Below are positions 17,913 to 26,424 of a stretch of 44,560 bases of DNA, in pieces (the first letter of the stretch is position 1; each line of letters starts with the position of its first letter). The translations under genes and the position numbers were made by a program. Source of the DNA: an uncultured Lachnoclostridium sp. (lineage in GTDB: Bacteria > Bacillota > Clostridia > Lachnospirales > Lachnospiraceae); contig CAOJBY010000027.1 in NCBI GenBank assembly GCA_948330435.1, positions 1 through 44,560 on the forward strand, written 5' to 3'. Below the pieces are notes generated by a model. It had not been told where the DNA came from. It saw only the letters and a list, made by a program, of their open reading frames with translations, and searched no databases.

Positions 17913-17971
17913 AAAAAACAGCCTCGCTTCCATACGTTTTTGTATTAGTATGGAAAACAAGACTGTTTTTT
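17913..17971 (-). terminator. Long hairpin between metY and the tepA-like start codon
   Basis: AAAAAACAG (left on plus) and CTGTTTTTT (right) pair, and the inner bases continue the stem with G-U pairs to CCATAC/GTATGG, giving an almost unbroken stem of about 23 bp. On the minus strand the U tract ends where the ATG of the next gene begins. It probably terminates metY transcripts or attenuates the downstream gene. Confidence 0.7.
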
Positions 17972-17984
17972 ATTCATCCTATTC

Positions 17985-19256
17985 TCAAGCCCGCTTTAAG
18001 GCCTGCCTAAGATCCTCTATAATATCTTCCGGATTCTCAATTCCCACAGAAAGCCGAATCATTCCCGGTGTTACTCCCGCTTCCACAAGCTGCTCATCTG
18101 TCATCTGACGGTGGGTATGGCTGGCCGGATGGAGAACACAGGTGCGGGCATCTGCAACATGAGTCACAATGGCCGCCAGCTTTAAACTGTCCATAAACCG
18201 TACGGCTTCCTCTCGTCCGCCCTTTAAGCCAAAGGAAATCACGCCACAAGTACCTTTCGGCATATATTTCTGTGCCAGTTCATAATATGGGTCATTTTTT
18301 AAGCCTGCGAAGTTCACAAAATCAACTTTCTCATGGTTATATAAAAACTCCGCCACAGCCTTGGCATTGCTACAATGGCGTTCTACCCGAAGGGCCAGGG
18401 TCTCCAGGCCTATGTTCAGAAGAAACGCATTCATAGGCGAAGGGATACTTCCCAAATCCCGCATCAGCTGAGCTGTTGCCTTGGTAATATAAGCTAGCTT
18501 TCCAAACTGACTCGTATAAACAACCCCATGATAAGTGGGATCCGGTGTAGTCAGTCCCGGAAACTTATCTTTATGGGCTTCCCAGTCAAAATTACCGCTG
18601 TCCACGATACAGCCACCTACCGCCATAGCATGTCCATCCATATACTTTGTTGTAGAATGGGTGACAATATCGGCTCCCCACTCAAAGGGGCGGCAGTTGA
18701 TGGGTGTTGCAAACGTATTGTCTACAATCAGCGGACACCCATGGGCATGGGCTATGCGGGCAAACTTCTCAATGTCCAAAACAGTCAGAGCCGGATTGGC
18801 AATGGTCTCTCCCACTACCACTTTCGTATTCGGGCGAAAGGCTGCTTCGATCTCTTCTTCCGATGCATCCGGATCCACAAAAGTACATTCCATTCCCATC
18901 TTCTTCAAAGTAGCCGCATACAGATTAAATGTCCCTCCATATACCTTGGCCGAACATACCAGATGATCTCCCGCCTCACAGATATTCGTCACCGCATAAA
19001 AATTGGCTGCCTGTCCGGAAGATGTAAGCATTGCCGCCACACCACCCTCAAGCTCTGCTATCTTTGCCGCCACACAATCATTGGTAGGATTCTGTAAACG
19101 AGTATAAAAATACCCACTATCTTCTAAAGCAAAAAGCCGACCCATTTCTTCTGTAGTATTATATTTAAAAGTGGTACTCTGATAAATGGGAAGAACCCTC
19201 GGTTCACCCTTTTTTGGCTTCCAGCCCCCCTGTACACAGACGGTATCCTGCCTCAT
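17985..19256 (-). CDS. O-acetylhomoserine sulfhydrylase (MetY-type)
   Basis: The 423-residue PLP enzyme makes homocysteine from O-acetyl-L-homoserine and sulfide. It starts MRQDTVCVQGG, has PIYQSTTFKY and YTRLQNPTND, and has the PLP lysine in HSTTKYMDGHAMAVGG. The C-terminal LSVGIENPEDIIEDLRQALK is typical of this Cys/Met-metabolism family. Length agrees with MetY rather than the shorter MetB/MetC. Its ATG overlaps the stop of the upstream CFI-box gene (ATGA overlap), suggesting coupled translation. Confidence 0.92.
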   Translation of the reverse strand: MRQDTVCVQGGWKPKKGEPRVLPIYQSTTFKYNTTEEMGRLFALEDSGYFYTRLQNPTNDCVAAKIAELEGGVAAMLTSSGQAANFYAVTNICEAGDHLVCSAKVYGGTFNLYAATLKKMGMECTFVDPDASEEEIEAAFRPNTKVVVGETIANPALTVLDIEKFARIAHAHGCPLIVDNTFATPINCRPFEWGADIVTHSTTKYMDGHAMAVGGCIVDSGNFDWEAHKDKFPGLTTPDPTYHGVVYTSQFGKLAYITKATAQLMRDLGSIPSPMNAFLLNIGLETLALRVERHCSNAKAVAEFLYNHEKVDFVNFAGLKNDPYYELAQKYMPKGTCGVISFGLKGGREEAVRFMDSLKLAAIVTHVADARTCVLHPASHTHRQMTDEQLVEAGVTPGMIRLSVGIENPEDIIEDLRQALKRA

Positions 19257-20035
19257 GCCATATACCTTCCTTTCAATTCATAGACCATGGCCATGTATCT
19301 CTCCCGGCACGCTTCCGGCTTTCCCTCTTCAATAAGACCGATGCAGGGAACCAGATAATTCTGCCAAATCTCCTCGTAAATCTGTCCGGGCATCTTGGAA
19401 TGTGCAATACGGCTTACAATGGTGGGAGCAATGTTATAATACTCTTTTACAAGATCCCGTCCTTCCGGTGTGACCAGCAGGTACTGATCCCGGTAATTCC
19501 GGAGAAGTTCCAGTTCATAGCAGTCATCTTCTTTCCCCTGGCTCTCACACACTGCCGTGGTGATATAACAAAACTTCTTCTGGAAACCGCTTTCAATCTT
19601 TTCAAAACTTGCCTTACCTACGGAGGTTTTAAAGGCTGCATTCCATTTTTCCACAATCCGATCCGTCAAAGGCTCTGCCGACTGTCCCTTCTGCTCCAGG
19701 ATGGCCGGAAACAGATAGACTGCAAGCGTCATATTATAATTTACCAGTTGTTCATTGCGCTTACCTTTCTTGGGGATTCTATCCAGTTCAACTGCCGCCT
19801 GGTCCACCAAATGATCCGCAAGCTTGTCAAGCCACTCCTCGTCAACACCATCTTCCTTTATATATACTTTCTCTATGGCATCGATTACCTCTATGTATTT
19901 GCGAAGATATGCCTGAAAAGCCTCTCCATAAAGATTCTTTTTAAAGGAAGACAGCGGATTCCCCGCCTGAAAGAGCATGTCCTCTATTCCCTGCATCGCT
20001 TTGTTATAATATTCACCGTATGCTACGATATCCAT
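19253..20035 (-). CDS. CFI-box-CTERM domain protein, unknown function
   Basis: The 260-residue cytosolic protein has an unrecognised, mainly helical N-terminal part and, from about residue 160, a segment starting FCYITTAVCESQGKED and running through LELLRNYRDQYLL and GRDLVKEYYNIAP. This pattern matches the CFI-box-CTERM domain as I remember it, with conserved Cys residues and LRxxRDxxL. Function unknown. AGGAGAAGAAG precedes the ATG. It lies between yebC and metY and overlaps metY by four bases. Confidence 0.8.
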   Translation of the reverse strand: MDIVAYGEYYNKAMQGIEDMLFQAGNPLSSFKKNLYGEAFQAYLRKYIEVIDAIEKVYIKEDGVDEEWLDKLADHLVDQAAVELDRIPKKGKRNEQLVNYNMTLAVYLFPAILEQKGQSAEPLTDRIVEKWNAAFKTSVGKASFEKIESGFQKKFCYITTAVCESQGKEDDCYELELLRNYRDQYLLVTPEGRDLVKEYYNIAPTIVSRIAHSKMPGQIYEEIWQNYLVPCIGLIEEGKPEACRERYMAMVYELKGRYMA

Positions 20036-20065
20036 CTTCTTCTCCTATTCCCGTTCTATAGTGTC

Positions 20066-20794
20066 TTATTCATCCCAATTGTGATAGACATTCTGAACGT
20101 CGTCATCCTCGTCCAAAAGATCCAGGGTCTTTTGCAGGTTCTTAATATCCGTTTCATCCGTCAAGGATACATAATTCTGGGGAATCATGGTTACCTCGGC
20201 TTCCGCCATGACTATCCCCTCGGCCTCCAATGCCTGACGTACCTGACTAAAAGAATCGGGATCCGTGATCACCTCAAAGCTGTCCTCCTCCTCAGAGAAG
20301 TCCTCCGCTCCGGCATCCAGAGCCAGCATCATCAAATCATCCGGATCCATATCACATTCTTCCCGATCAATGATAATCTGTCCTTTCTTATCAAACATAT
20401 AAGATACACAACCCTGGGTGCCTACAGAACCATTCCCTTTCGTAAAAGCACTCCGGACATTGGCAGCAGTACGATTTTTGTTGTCTGTCAATGCATCTAC
20501 AATAATCGCTATTCCGCTGGGACCATAGCCCTCATAGGATACATACTCATAATTAACCGCATTGGCATTTCCTGCCGCTTTCTTAATGCCGCGATCGATG
20601 GTATCGTTCGGCATATTGTTCGCTTTTGCCTTGGCAATCACATCTCTGAGGCGGCTGTTATTTGCCGGATCGGCCCCGCCCTCTTTTACTGCTACGGCAA
20701 TTTCACGTCCGATAATGGTGAAAATCTTGCCTCTGGCAGCATCATTCTTCTCTTTTTTATGCTTTATATTTGCAAACTTTGAATGTCCTGACAT
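20066..20794 (-). CDS. YebC/PmpR-family protein
   Basis: The 242-residue protein has the standard start MSGHSKFANIKHKKEKNDAA and the family blocks ANNMPNDTIDRGIKKAAG and YEGYGPSGIAIIVDALTDN. Members act as transcription regulators in some bacteria and aid translation of proline-rich stretches in others, including the mitochondrial TACO1. The C-terminus is acidic (DLLDEDDDVQNVYHNWDE). GGAG precedes the ATG. It is the first gene of a yebC - CFI-box - metY series downstream of mazF. Confidence 0.95.
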   Translation of the reverse strand: MSGHSKFANIKHKKEKNDAARGKIFTIIGREIAVAVKEGGADPANNSRLRDVIAKAKANNMPNDTIDRGIKKAAGNANAVNYEYVSYEGYGPSGIAIIVDALTDNKNRTAANVRSAFTKGNGSVGTQGCVSYMFDKKGQIIIDREECDMDPDDLMMLALDAGAEDFSEEEDSFEVITDPDSFSQVRQALEAEGIVMAEAEVTMIPQNYVSLTDETDIKNLQKTLDLLDEDDDVQNVYHNWDE

Positions 20795-20889
20795 TACGAA
20801 ACACTCCTTTTCCTTTCGTTCTCTTTATATGCTCTCTATAAGCAAACATTCTTATCTATTTTAGCATTAATTCTTCGGGATGGCAAGCG

Positions 20890-21237
20890 TTATGTATCTA
20901 ACTCCAGGCTTACCCGCAGGGCTTCATTTACTTTAGACAGAAGTTTATCATCCAGATGGCAAACCTTGTCCCGAAGACGCTGCTTATCCACCGTCCGAAG
21001 CTGTTCTAACAAAATCACCGAATCCTTTACAATCTGACATTGCCTGGTGCTTAGTTCCACATGAGTAGGAAGCTTCGCTTTATTCATCTTTGAAGTAATA
21101 GCCGCCACAATCACCGTTGGGCTGTGGCGATTTCCTGTATCATTCTGAATCACCAGAACCGGTCGGATGCCTCCCTGCTCCGATCCGACCACAGGACGAA
21201 GGTCCGCATAATAGATGTCTCCCCGCCTGATTATCAC
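20890..21237 (-). CDS. mazF: MazF/EndoA-type mRNA interferase without adjacent antitoxin
   Basis: The 115-residue protein is very like the chromosomal MazF of Firmicutes, an ACA/UACAU-type RNA endonuclease. It has RRGDIYYADLRPVVGSEQGG, IRPVLVIQND and SVILLEQLRTVDKQRL. A longer start at GTG 21246 sits too close to its GGAG; the GTG at 21237 is spaced ten bases from it and gives the standard MIIRRGD start. Alanine racemase lies upstream, as in Bacillus, but the usual antitoxin gene between them is missing. The upstream RNA can fold to hide the GGAG site. Confidence 0.92.
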   Translation of the reverse strand: MIIRRGDIYYADLRPVVGSEQGGIRPVLVIQNDTGNRHSPTVIVAAITSKMNKAKLPTHVELSTRQCQIVKDSVILLEQLRTVDKQRLRDKVCHLDDKLLSKVNEALRVSLELDT

Positions 21238-21248
21238 TCTTCTCACAC

Positions 21249-21320
21249 TCCGATTTTCTGAAATTCTTTTGGCCGGCCTTATGTTCCCGCCATATCGGAA
21301 GTATTTCCAAAAAAATCGGA
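21249..21320 (-). promoter_or_regulatory. Leader hairpin that can mask the mazF ribosome binding site
   Basis: TCCGATTTT (21249-21257) and AAAATCGGA (21312-21320) form a 9-bp perfect inverted repeat with a 54-base loop. In the minus-strand RNA one arm contains the GGA of the mazF Shine-Dalgarno sequence. Inner bases GAAAT/ATTTC can extend the stem. Confidence 0.4.
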
Positions 21321-21331
21321 TGTATACAATT

Positions 21332-22537
21332 CTATTCCAGAATCTTCCCAGCTGCCCGATAGATTCTGGGCACCCGTTTATTTATATCACAGACAAATTC
21401 ATAATTGAAACGTCCTGATAAATCACAGAGAACTTCCAGTGAAAGATATTCTCCATTGTCCTCTCCAAAGAGGGTGACTTCCATTCCCATTTCAGCCTCC
21501 GGAATATCCGTTACATCAACCATCATCTGATCCATGCAGACCCGGCCTCTGATAGGAGCCTGTTTCCCGCAGATCAGCACATATCCCTTATTTGAAAGAC
21601 TTCTTGGGTAACCATCGCCATAACCCACAGGAACTGTAGCAATCCGCCTGACGGAATCTGCCCGATACGTTCCCCCATAACTGACCTCCGTACCCGGACT
21701 GATCTCTTTTATATGGACAATTTGGCTTTTCAACTCCATAGCCGGCGTTAAGGGAAGTCTTTCCTTATGAACCTCATCCGAGGGATAAAGGCCATACAAG
21801 ATGATTCCGGCACGGACCACATCCCACTGCATTCCCTCCAAGTCCATAATTCCACCACTGTTAAAACAATGGCGGACGGGAAAATCAATTCCATTGTTCC
21901 CGCAATCCTCCACAAAGTTTTGAAAACGAGATATCTGTCTGTTCACGGAAGTTTTATTCCTCTCATCCGCACAGGCAAAATGGGTAAAAATTCCCTCCAG
22001 TTCAAGTCCCGGAAGCATTGCAATCTCCTGAATCTTTGCAATACTCTCCCGGTTATCCTCAAAGCCAATCCGACTCATTCCCGTATCCACCTTAATGTGG
22101 ACAGGTATCACAATCTTTTTTCCGGAAAGTTCACTCTGTCTTTGTACTGCCTGGGATAGCTTCCGTGCGGTCTCAAGGCTATATACGGTGGGTCGGATTC
22201 TGCCATAGTAACTTCCATCTTCTCTCGGAGCATTCTCTAAAACACCCGCAATCTGATCACAATCCTCTGGATATACATAACCTAAAATCAGAACCGGCTT
22301 TTTAATTTCTTCCTTAAGAAGTTCTGAGGCTTCTTCCATTGTGGCTATGGCAAACCCCCATAAATATTCCTTATTCTCTATATGGCGGGCAATCATCCCG
22401 GCCCCATGTCCATAAGCATCTGTCTTTACAACTGCCATCACTTTCGTTCCCTCGGATAAGCGGGTTTTAATGGCTTCCAGATTGGCTTCTATGGCACTCA
22501 AATCTACCATGGCTCCTATACGTGTATATGCTCCCAT
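21332..22537 (-). CDS. alr: Alanine racemase
   Basis: The 401-residue PLP enzyme converts L-alanine to D-alanine for peptidoglycan. The N-terminal barrel has VDLSAIEANLEAIK and the PLP lysine in MAVVKTDAYGHG. The C-terminal domain carries the catalytic Tyr in TEVSYGGTYRA and RVCMDQMMVDVTD. The frame opens at 22594, but GAGAGGAAGAAGAACA precedes the ATG at 22537, which I choose. It lies between rex and mazF on the minus strand. Confidence 0.96.
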   Translation of the reverse strand: MGAYTRIGAMVDLSAIEANLEAIKTRLSEGTKVMAVVKTDAYGHGAGMIARHIENKEYLWGFAIATMEEASELLKEEIKKPVLILGYVYPEDCDQIAGVLENAPREDGSYYGRIRPTVYSLETARKLSQAVQRQSELSGKKIVIPVHIKVDTGMSRIGFEDNRESIAKIQEIAMLPGLELEGIFTHFACADERNKTSVNRQISRFQNFVEDCGNNGIDFPVRHCFNSGGIMDLEGMQWDVVRAGIILYGLYPSDEVHKERLPLTPAMELKSQIVHIKEISPGTEVSYGGTYRADSVRRIATVPVGYGDGYPRSLSNKGYVLICGKQAPIRGRVCMDQMMVDVTDIPEAEMGMEVTLFGEDNGEYLSLEVLCDLSGRFNYEFVCDINKRVPRIYRAAGKILE

Positions 22538-22690
22538 TGTTCTTCTTCCTCTCCAACTATAGTATATGCTTGCCGGCTTTTCCATGTCAGGCAAGACAAA
22601 TCACGCTTACATATGGAAAGGGAACCAAAAGCCCATATAAGCTTTTAAGCTCCCCCTCTCTGATTTCCGCTTCACATCTGGTCCACTGCA

Positions 22691-23332
22691 TTAGGAATGT
22701 TCTTTTTCATAGCGGTTAATATTGTAGGATAACTGCATAAGGCTCTCGGACAGATGCACATTCTCTACCAGCACATCCTCCGGAACCTGGAGATCCACAT
22801 GGGCAAAGTTCCAGATAGCCTTAATTCCATACTTCACCAAAAGTTCTGCCATCTCGGTTGCTTTGGACTTTGGCAGAGTGAGGGTTGCTATCTGAATATC
22901 CTGATCCCGAATAAAATCCTCCAGTTCCTCCAGCATATGGATCTGGATTCCCCGCACACTCAATCCTTTCAGAACCGGATTCACATCAAAAATCCCCTTG
23001 ATTACAAAACCCCTTTTCTCAAAAGACACATAGTTGGCCAATGCCTGGCCTAAGTTTCCCCCGCCTATGATGATCATATTGTACTTCTTATCTAATCCCA
23101 GAATCTTCCCAATCTCTTCATACAGATGGGCTACATTGTATCCATAGCCCTGCTGGCCAAAGCCACCAAAATTATTCAAATCCTGGCGAATCTGTGATGC
23201 GGTCACATGCATTCTGTCACTTAGCTCACCGGAGGAGATGCGCTCTACACCACTTTCCATGATCTCGCCCAGGTATCGGTAGTAACGCGGAAGCCTTTTG
23301 ATAACTGCTTTTGAAATTTCCCGTTCTTCCAT
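22691..23332 (-). CDS. rex: Redox-sensing transcriptional repressor Rex
   Basis: Rex binds NADH/NAD+ and represses fermentation and respiration genes when NADH is low. The 213-residue protein has an N-terminal winged helix with RISSGELSDRMHVTASQIRQ and GQQGYGYNVAHL, then a Rossmann domain with IIIGGGNLGQALANY. The C-terminal swapped helix (NINRYE) ends the protein. A consensus promoter lies upstream. Targets in the window are not obvious, since no clear Rex operator was found. Confidence 0.97.
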   Translation of the reverse strand: MEEREISKAVIKRLPRYYRYLGEIMESGVERISSGELSDRMHVTASQIRQDLNNFGGFGQQGYGYNVAHLYEEIGKILGLDKKYNMIIIGGGNLGQALANYVSFEKRGFVIKGIFDVNPVLKGLSVRGIQIHMLEELEDFIRDQDIQIATLTLPKSKATEMAELLVKYGIKAIWNFAHVDLQVPEDVLVENVHLSESLMQLSYNINRYEKEHS

Positions 23333-23368
23333 TGCAACACCGCCCCGTCAACTTTTTATTTCTTTATT

Positions 23369-23397
23369 ATTATATCGGCCACCCGAAAGGTTGTCAA
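23369..23397 (-). promoter_or_regulatory. Promoter of rex
   Basis: TTGACA (23392-23397) and TATAAT (23369-23374), both perfect consensus elements, are separated by 17 bases and point toward rex. Confidence 0.85.
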
Positions 23398-23425
23398 TGA
23401 GTTTGTAGGATTTTTCACAAACAGT

Positions 23426-23453
23426 TTGACTTTTCCCTTTCTTTCGCTATAAT
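23426..23453 (+). promoter_or_regulatory. Promoter of the ABC-F gene
   Basis: TTGACT (23426-23431) and TATAAT (23448-23453) with a 16-base spacer lie about 45 bases before the ABC-F start, divergent from the rex promoter. An inverted repeat GTTTGT/ACAAAC (23401-23422) lies just upstream. Confidence 0.7.
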
Positions 23454-23496
23454 AAAGAATAGTTGGCAAAAAAGGAAAGCTGAGGTTTTATTTACT

Positions 23497-25404
23497 ATGA
23501 TATTGGCATGTCAGAATATCTGCCAGTCCTTTGGCACAGACAGGATTCTAAAGGACGCATCCTTTCATATAGAAGAACGTGAAAAAGCCGCTATTGTAGG
23601 TATCAATGGTGCAGGAAAGTCTACCCTCTTAAAGATTATTGTTCATGAACTGGAGCCTGATTCCGGTGAGGTAATCCTTGCGAAAGGGCATACTCTGGGA
23701 TATCTGGCCCAGCATCAGGATCTGGAAAGCAGCCGTACCATATACCAGGAACTTTTGGATGTCAAACGGGATGTAATAGAACTGGAAGAGAAAATTCGCA
23801 CCCTGGAGCAGGAAATGAAAGGAATTGAGGGAGATGATCTGGAAGCCGCCCTCAGTACCTACACTCGACTGAATCATGCGTTTGAACTGAAAAACGGTTA
23901 CGCCTACAAAAGTGAGGTAGTGGGCGTGCTTAAAGGTCTGGGATTTCTGGAGGAAGATTTCGAAAAAACGGTGAACACACTCTCCGGAGGTCAGAAAACA
24001 CGAATTTCCCTTGGAAAGCTTCTGCTCTCCAAGCCGGATATTATTCTTCTGGATGAACCTACGAACCATTTAGATATGGCCTCTATTGCATGGCTGGAAA
24101 CTTTCCTTTTAAATTATAACGGAGCAGTAGTGATTGTGGCCCATGACCGCTATTTCCTGAATCGGGTAGTTACCAAGGTGATTGAAATCGATAATGGAAC
24201 AGTCACTTCCTTTAATGGCAATTACTCTGATTATGCTGCCAAAAAGGCTTGGCTTCGGGAAGCACAGATGAATGCCTGGCTGAACCAGCAGCGTGAAATC
24301 AGACACCAGGAGGAAGTTATCGCCAAGCTTAAATCCTTTAACCGAGAGAAATCTATCCGACGGGCAGAAAGCCGGGAAAAGATGCTGGATAAGATCGAGG
24401 TTCTGGATAAACCTGTGGAGGTTCGCTCCGAAATGCATATCCGTCTGGAACCTGAGATTGTCAGCGGCAATGATGTGTTAATCGTGGAGGGGCTTTCCAA
24501 AGCCTTTGGCACTCTCTCGCTGTTTTCGGATCTGAGTTTTCAAATCAAACGTGGAGAACGTGTGGCTCTGATTGGAAATAACGGAACCGGAAAAACTACC
24601 ATTCTGAAAATCCTAAATGGACTTTTGGATGCGGATCAGGGTTCATTCTGCCTGGGAACAAAAGTAAAGATCGGGTACTATGATCAGGAACATCACGTAC
24701 TTCATATGGAGAAAACTCTTTTCGAGGAAATCTCGGATGCCTATCCAAATCTGGATAATACCAGAATCCGTAATACTCTGGCCGCCTTTTTATTTACCGG
24801 AGATGACGTATTTAAACGAATCGGGGATTTAAGCGGTGGGGAAAGAGGCCGTGTGTCTTTGGCTAAACTGATGCTGTCTGAGGCTAATTTCCTGATTCTT
24901 GATGAGCCCACCAATCATTTGGATATCATATCCAAGGAAATTCTGGAGGAAGCTCTGAACCGATATACCGGAACGGTTCTTTATGTTTCCCATGATCGGT
25001 ATTTTATCAATACTACAGCCACACGGATTCTGGATCTGACAGAAAAGCAATTGATAAATTATATCGGCAATTATGATTACTATCTGGAAAAACGGGAGGA
25101 ATTATCTCCCTCTACCCATTCGGAGAACCCGGGCACTGTTCCGGAAGAGGTTCTTTCTACAGGGAAGCTTTTCTGGAAGCAGAAAAAAGAAGAACAGGCA
25201 CGCATCCGAAAGCGGGAAAATGATCTGAAAAAGACTGAATCTGAAATCTTTGAATTGGAAACGAGAGATCAGGAGATTGATATGCTTCTCACAAAGGAAG
25301 AAGTCTATACCAGCACGGTGGAATGCCAGAAGCTTCACAATGAAAAGGAAGCTATCCGTCAGCGTCTGGAAATACTTTATGAAAAATGGGAAGTGTTGGC
25401 CTAG
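23497..25404 (+). CDS. ABC-F family ATPase (Uup/YdiF-like)
   Basis: The 635-residue soluble protein has two ABC cassettes and no membrane segments. Domain 1 has GINGAGKSTLLK, LSGGQKTRISLGKLLL and IILLDEPTNHLD. Domain 2 has GNNGTGKTTILK, LSGGERGRVSLAKLML and FLILDEPTNHLD. The linker (about residues 240-300) is charged and helical, and the C-terminal 90 residues form a coiled coil. ABC-F proteins act on the ribosome in translation or antibiotic resistance; this one looks like a housekeeping type. Its stop codon overlaps that of the convergent gene, in a perfect inverted repeat. Confidence 0.95.
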   Translation: MILACQNICQSFGTDRILKDASFHIEEREKAAIVGINGAGKSTLLKIIVHELEPDSGEVILAKGHTLGYLAQHQDLESSRTIYQELLDVKRDVIELEEKIRTLEQEMKGIEGDDLEAALSTYTRLNHAFELKNGYAYKSEVVGVLKGLGFLEEDFEKTVNTLSGGQKTRISLGKLLLSKPDIILLDEPTNHLDMASIAWLETFLLNYNGAVVIVAHDRYFLNRVVTKVIEIDNGTVTSFNGNYSDYAAKKAWLREAQMNAWLNQQREIRHQEEVIAKLKSFNREKSIRRAESREKMLDKIEVLDKPVEVRSEMHIRLEPEIVSGNDVLIVEGLSKAFGTLSLFSDLSFQIKRGERVALIGNNGTGKTTILKILNGLLDADQGSFCLGTKVKIGYYDQEHHVLHMEKTLFEEISDAYPNLDNTRIRNTLAAFLFTGDDVFKRIGDLSGGERGRVSLAKLMLSEANFLILDEPTNHLDIISKEILEEALNRYTGTVLYVSHDRYFINTTATRILDLTEKQLINYIGNYDYYLEKREELSPSTHSENPGTVPEEVLSTGKLFWKQKKEEQARIRKRENDLKKTESEIFELETRDQEIDMLLTKEEVYTSTVECQKLHNEKEAIRQRLEILYEKWEVLA

Positions 25405-25422
25405 TGATTGGCCAACACTTCC
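25389..25422 (-). terminator. Hairpin formed by the overlapping ends of two convergent genes
   Basis: GGAAGTGTTGGCC (25389-25401) and GGCCAACACTTCC (25410-25422) form a perfect 13-bp stem with an 8-base loop that holds both TAG stops. The minus strand continues into CATTTTTC, so it should terminate the SGNH-like gene. Confidence 0.8.
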
Positions 25423-26399
25423 TTGAATTCATCCAGCCTTTCCTCTGTTACATAGTATCCAAATCCCTGGCTTTCCAACGTTTCATCGGTAACATTGTTA
25501 AAGATGCGGTCAATTATCATATCTCCCACCTCTTCTGTATAATGGCTGGCTTCATAAAAATTATTCTTGTCACGGGTTATATCATTCACTCCACTGAAAT
25601 TGTAATACCCTTCCTTTTTTTGTTCTGACAACAATTCCAGAAAAGATGCATACCCATAATATTCCGAATGCCGATAAGTATTATAATAGATTGGATTGGA
25701 AAACAGAATCAAATTAATATCATACTTATCGCACAATTCTGCCGTCCGGCGTATACTTGCCAGAGCATCATCTATAAAATAATGATAATAATTTTCCCAA
25801 TATGGCGTATTGCCCTCCCACTGTCCCCCTAAAGACGGATCCCGCTTGGAGCATCCACTTCGGTAGTAACGCTCCACATAATCCGGATCTTCTATCTCAT
25901 GATCCATGCTCACTTCCAAAGAGGCAATAACTCCCCGAATGCTGAAATAATTAGCAAAAAAGGCAAGTTTATTTTCTCTTGGATAAGGAATCCGATAGAA
26001 TTGATTCTCGTGAATAGCAGGATCAACCAGACAGGAAATGTTGTCCACACCAATCATAACATTTTTCGGAATAATCCCATTTTCAATCAATTCCTCCAAG
26101 TTCTCCAAATGTTCTTGAGGAAGCCCCTCCGAATATGACATATTGTACCAGTTTCCATATGGAATTTTTCCCACGTCAATGAAGCCTGTACGGGAGGATC
26201 CAAACAGAAAGGAATCAAATTTATCCGGATTGTGGAGAATATATTGCATTTTAATGTAGTTACTGTTTGGCTCTACTCCGTTGTCTCGGATTCGCTTCCA
26301 GTGGAAGACATTGTAGGGATCTACCAGAATGGGAACAGCAATCTCAAGAGTCAGGATAAACAGAATAAATGGGGCTATTTTCTTCAGAAATGTTTTCAT
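25401..26399 (-). CDS. SGNH/AlgX-like protein partnered with an MBOAT acyltransferase
   Basis: The 332-residue product has one N-terminal membrane helix (FILFILTLEIAVPILV) and an outward domain with FLFGSSRTGFID, which resembles the nucleophile block of SGNH hydrolases, and DSFLFGSSR nearby. A C-terminal SHYTEE could supply the His. Such proteins work with MBOAT acyltransferases to O-acetylate cell-surface polymers. The frame reaches 26450, but GGAGATCCAA directly before the ATG at 26399 fixes the start. It follows the MBOAT gene by 25 bases and overlaps the ABC-F gene end. Confidence 0.75.
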   Translation of the reverse strand: MKTFLKKIAPFILFILTLEIAVPILVDPYNVFHWKRIRDNGVEPNSNYIKMQYILHNPDKFDSFLFGSSRTGFIDVGKIPYGNWYNMSYSEGLPQEHLENLEELIENGIIPKNVMIGVDNISCLVDPAIHENQFYRIPYPRENKLAFFANYFSIRGVIASLEVSMDHEIEDPDYVERYYRSGCSKRDPSLGGQWEGNTPYWENYYHYFIDDALASIRRTAELCDKYDINLILFSNPIYYNTYRHSEYYGYASFLELLSEQKKEGYYNFSGVNDITRDKNNFYEASHYTEEVGDMIIDRIFNNVTDETLESQGFGYYVTEERLDEFKEVLANH

Positions 26400-26424
26400 T
26401 TGGATCTCCATGTATGGCTTATGC

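Noticed and set aside
19257..20065. Possible SAM or T-box riboswitch in front of metY
   Set aside because: metY overlaps the upstream gene by four bases, leaving no leader. The gap before the CFI-box gene is only about 30 bases, too short for such a riboswitch.
19214..20782. Long plus-strand frame of 522 codons
   Set aside because: It lies antisense to the CFI-box and yebC genes, both of which have clear family matches; its product has no family pattern and reflects codon bias on the opposite strand.
22610..22650. Hairpin between rex and alr (GCTTATATGG / CCATATGTAAGC)
   Set aside because: It has a bulge and no following U tract, so a terminator call is not supported.
23401..23422. GTTTGT/ACAAAC inverted repeat as a Rex operator
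   Set aside because: It does not fit the TTGTTAA-N4-TTAACAA pattern expected for clostridial Rex sites, so I do not call it an operator.
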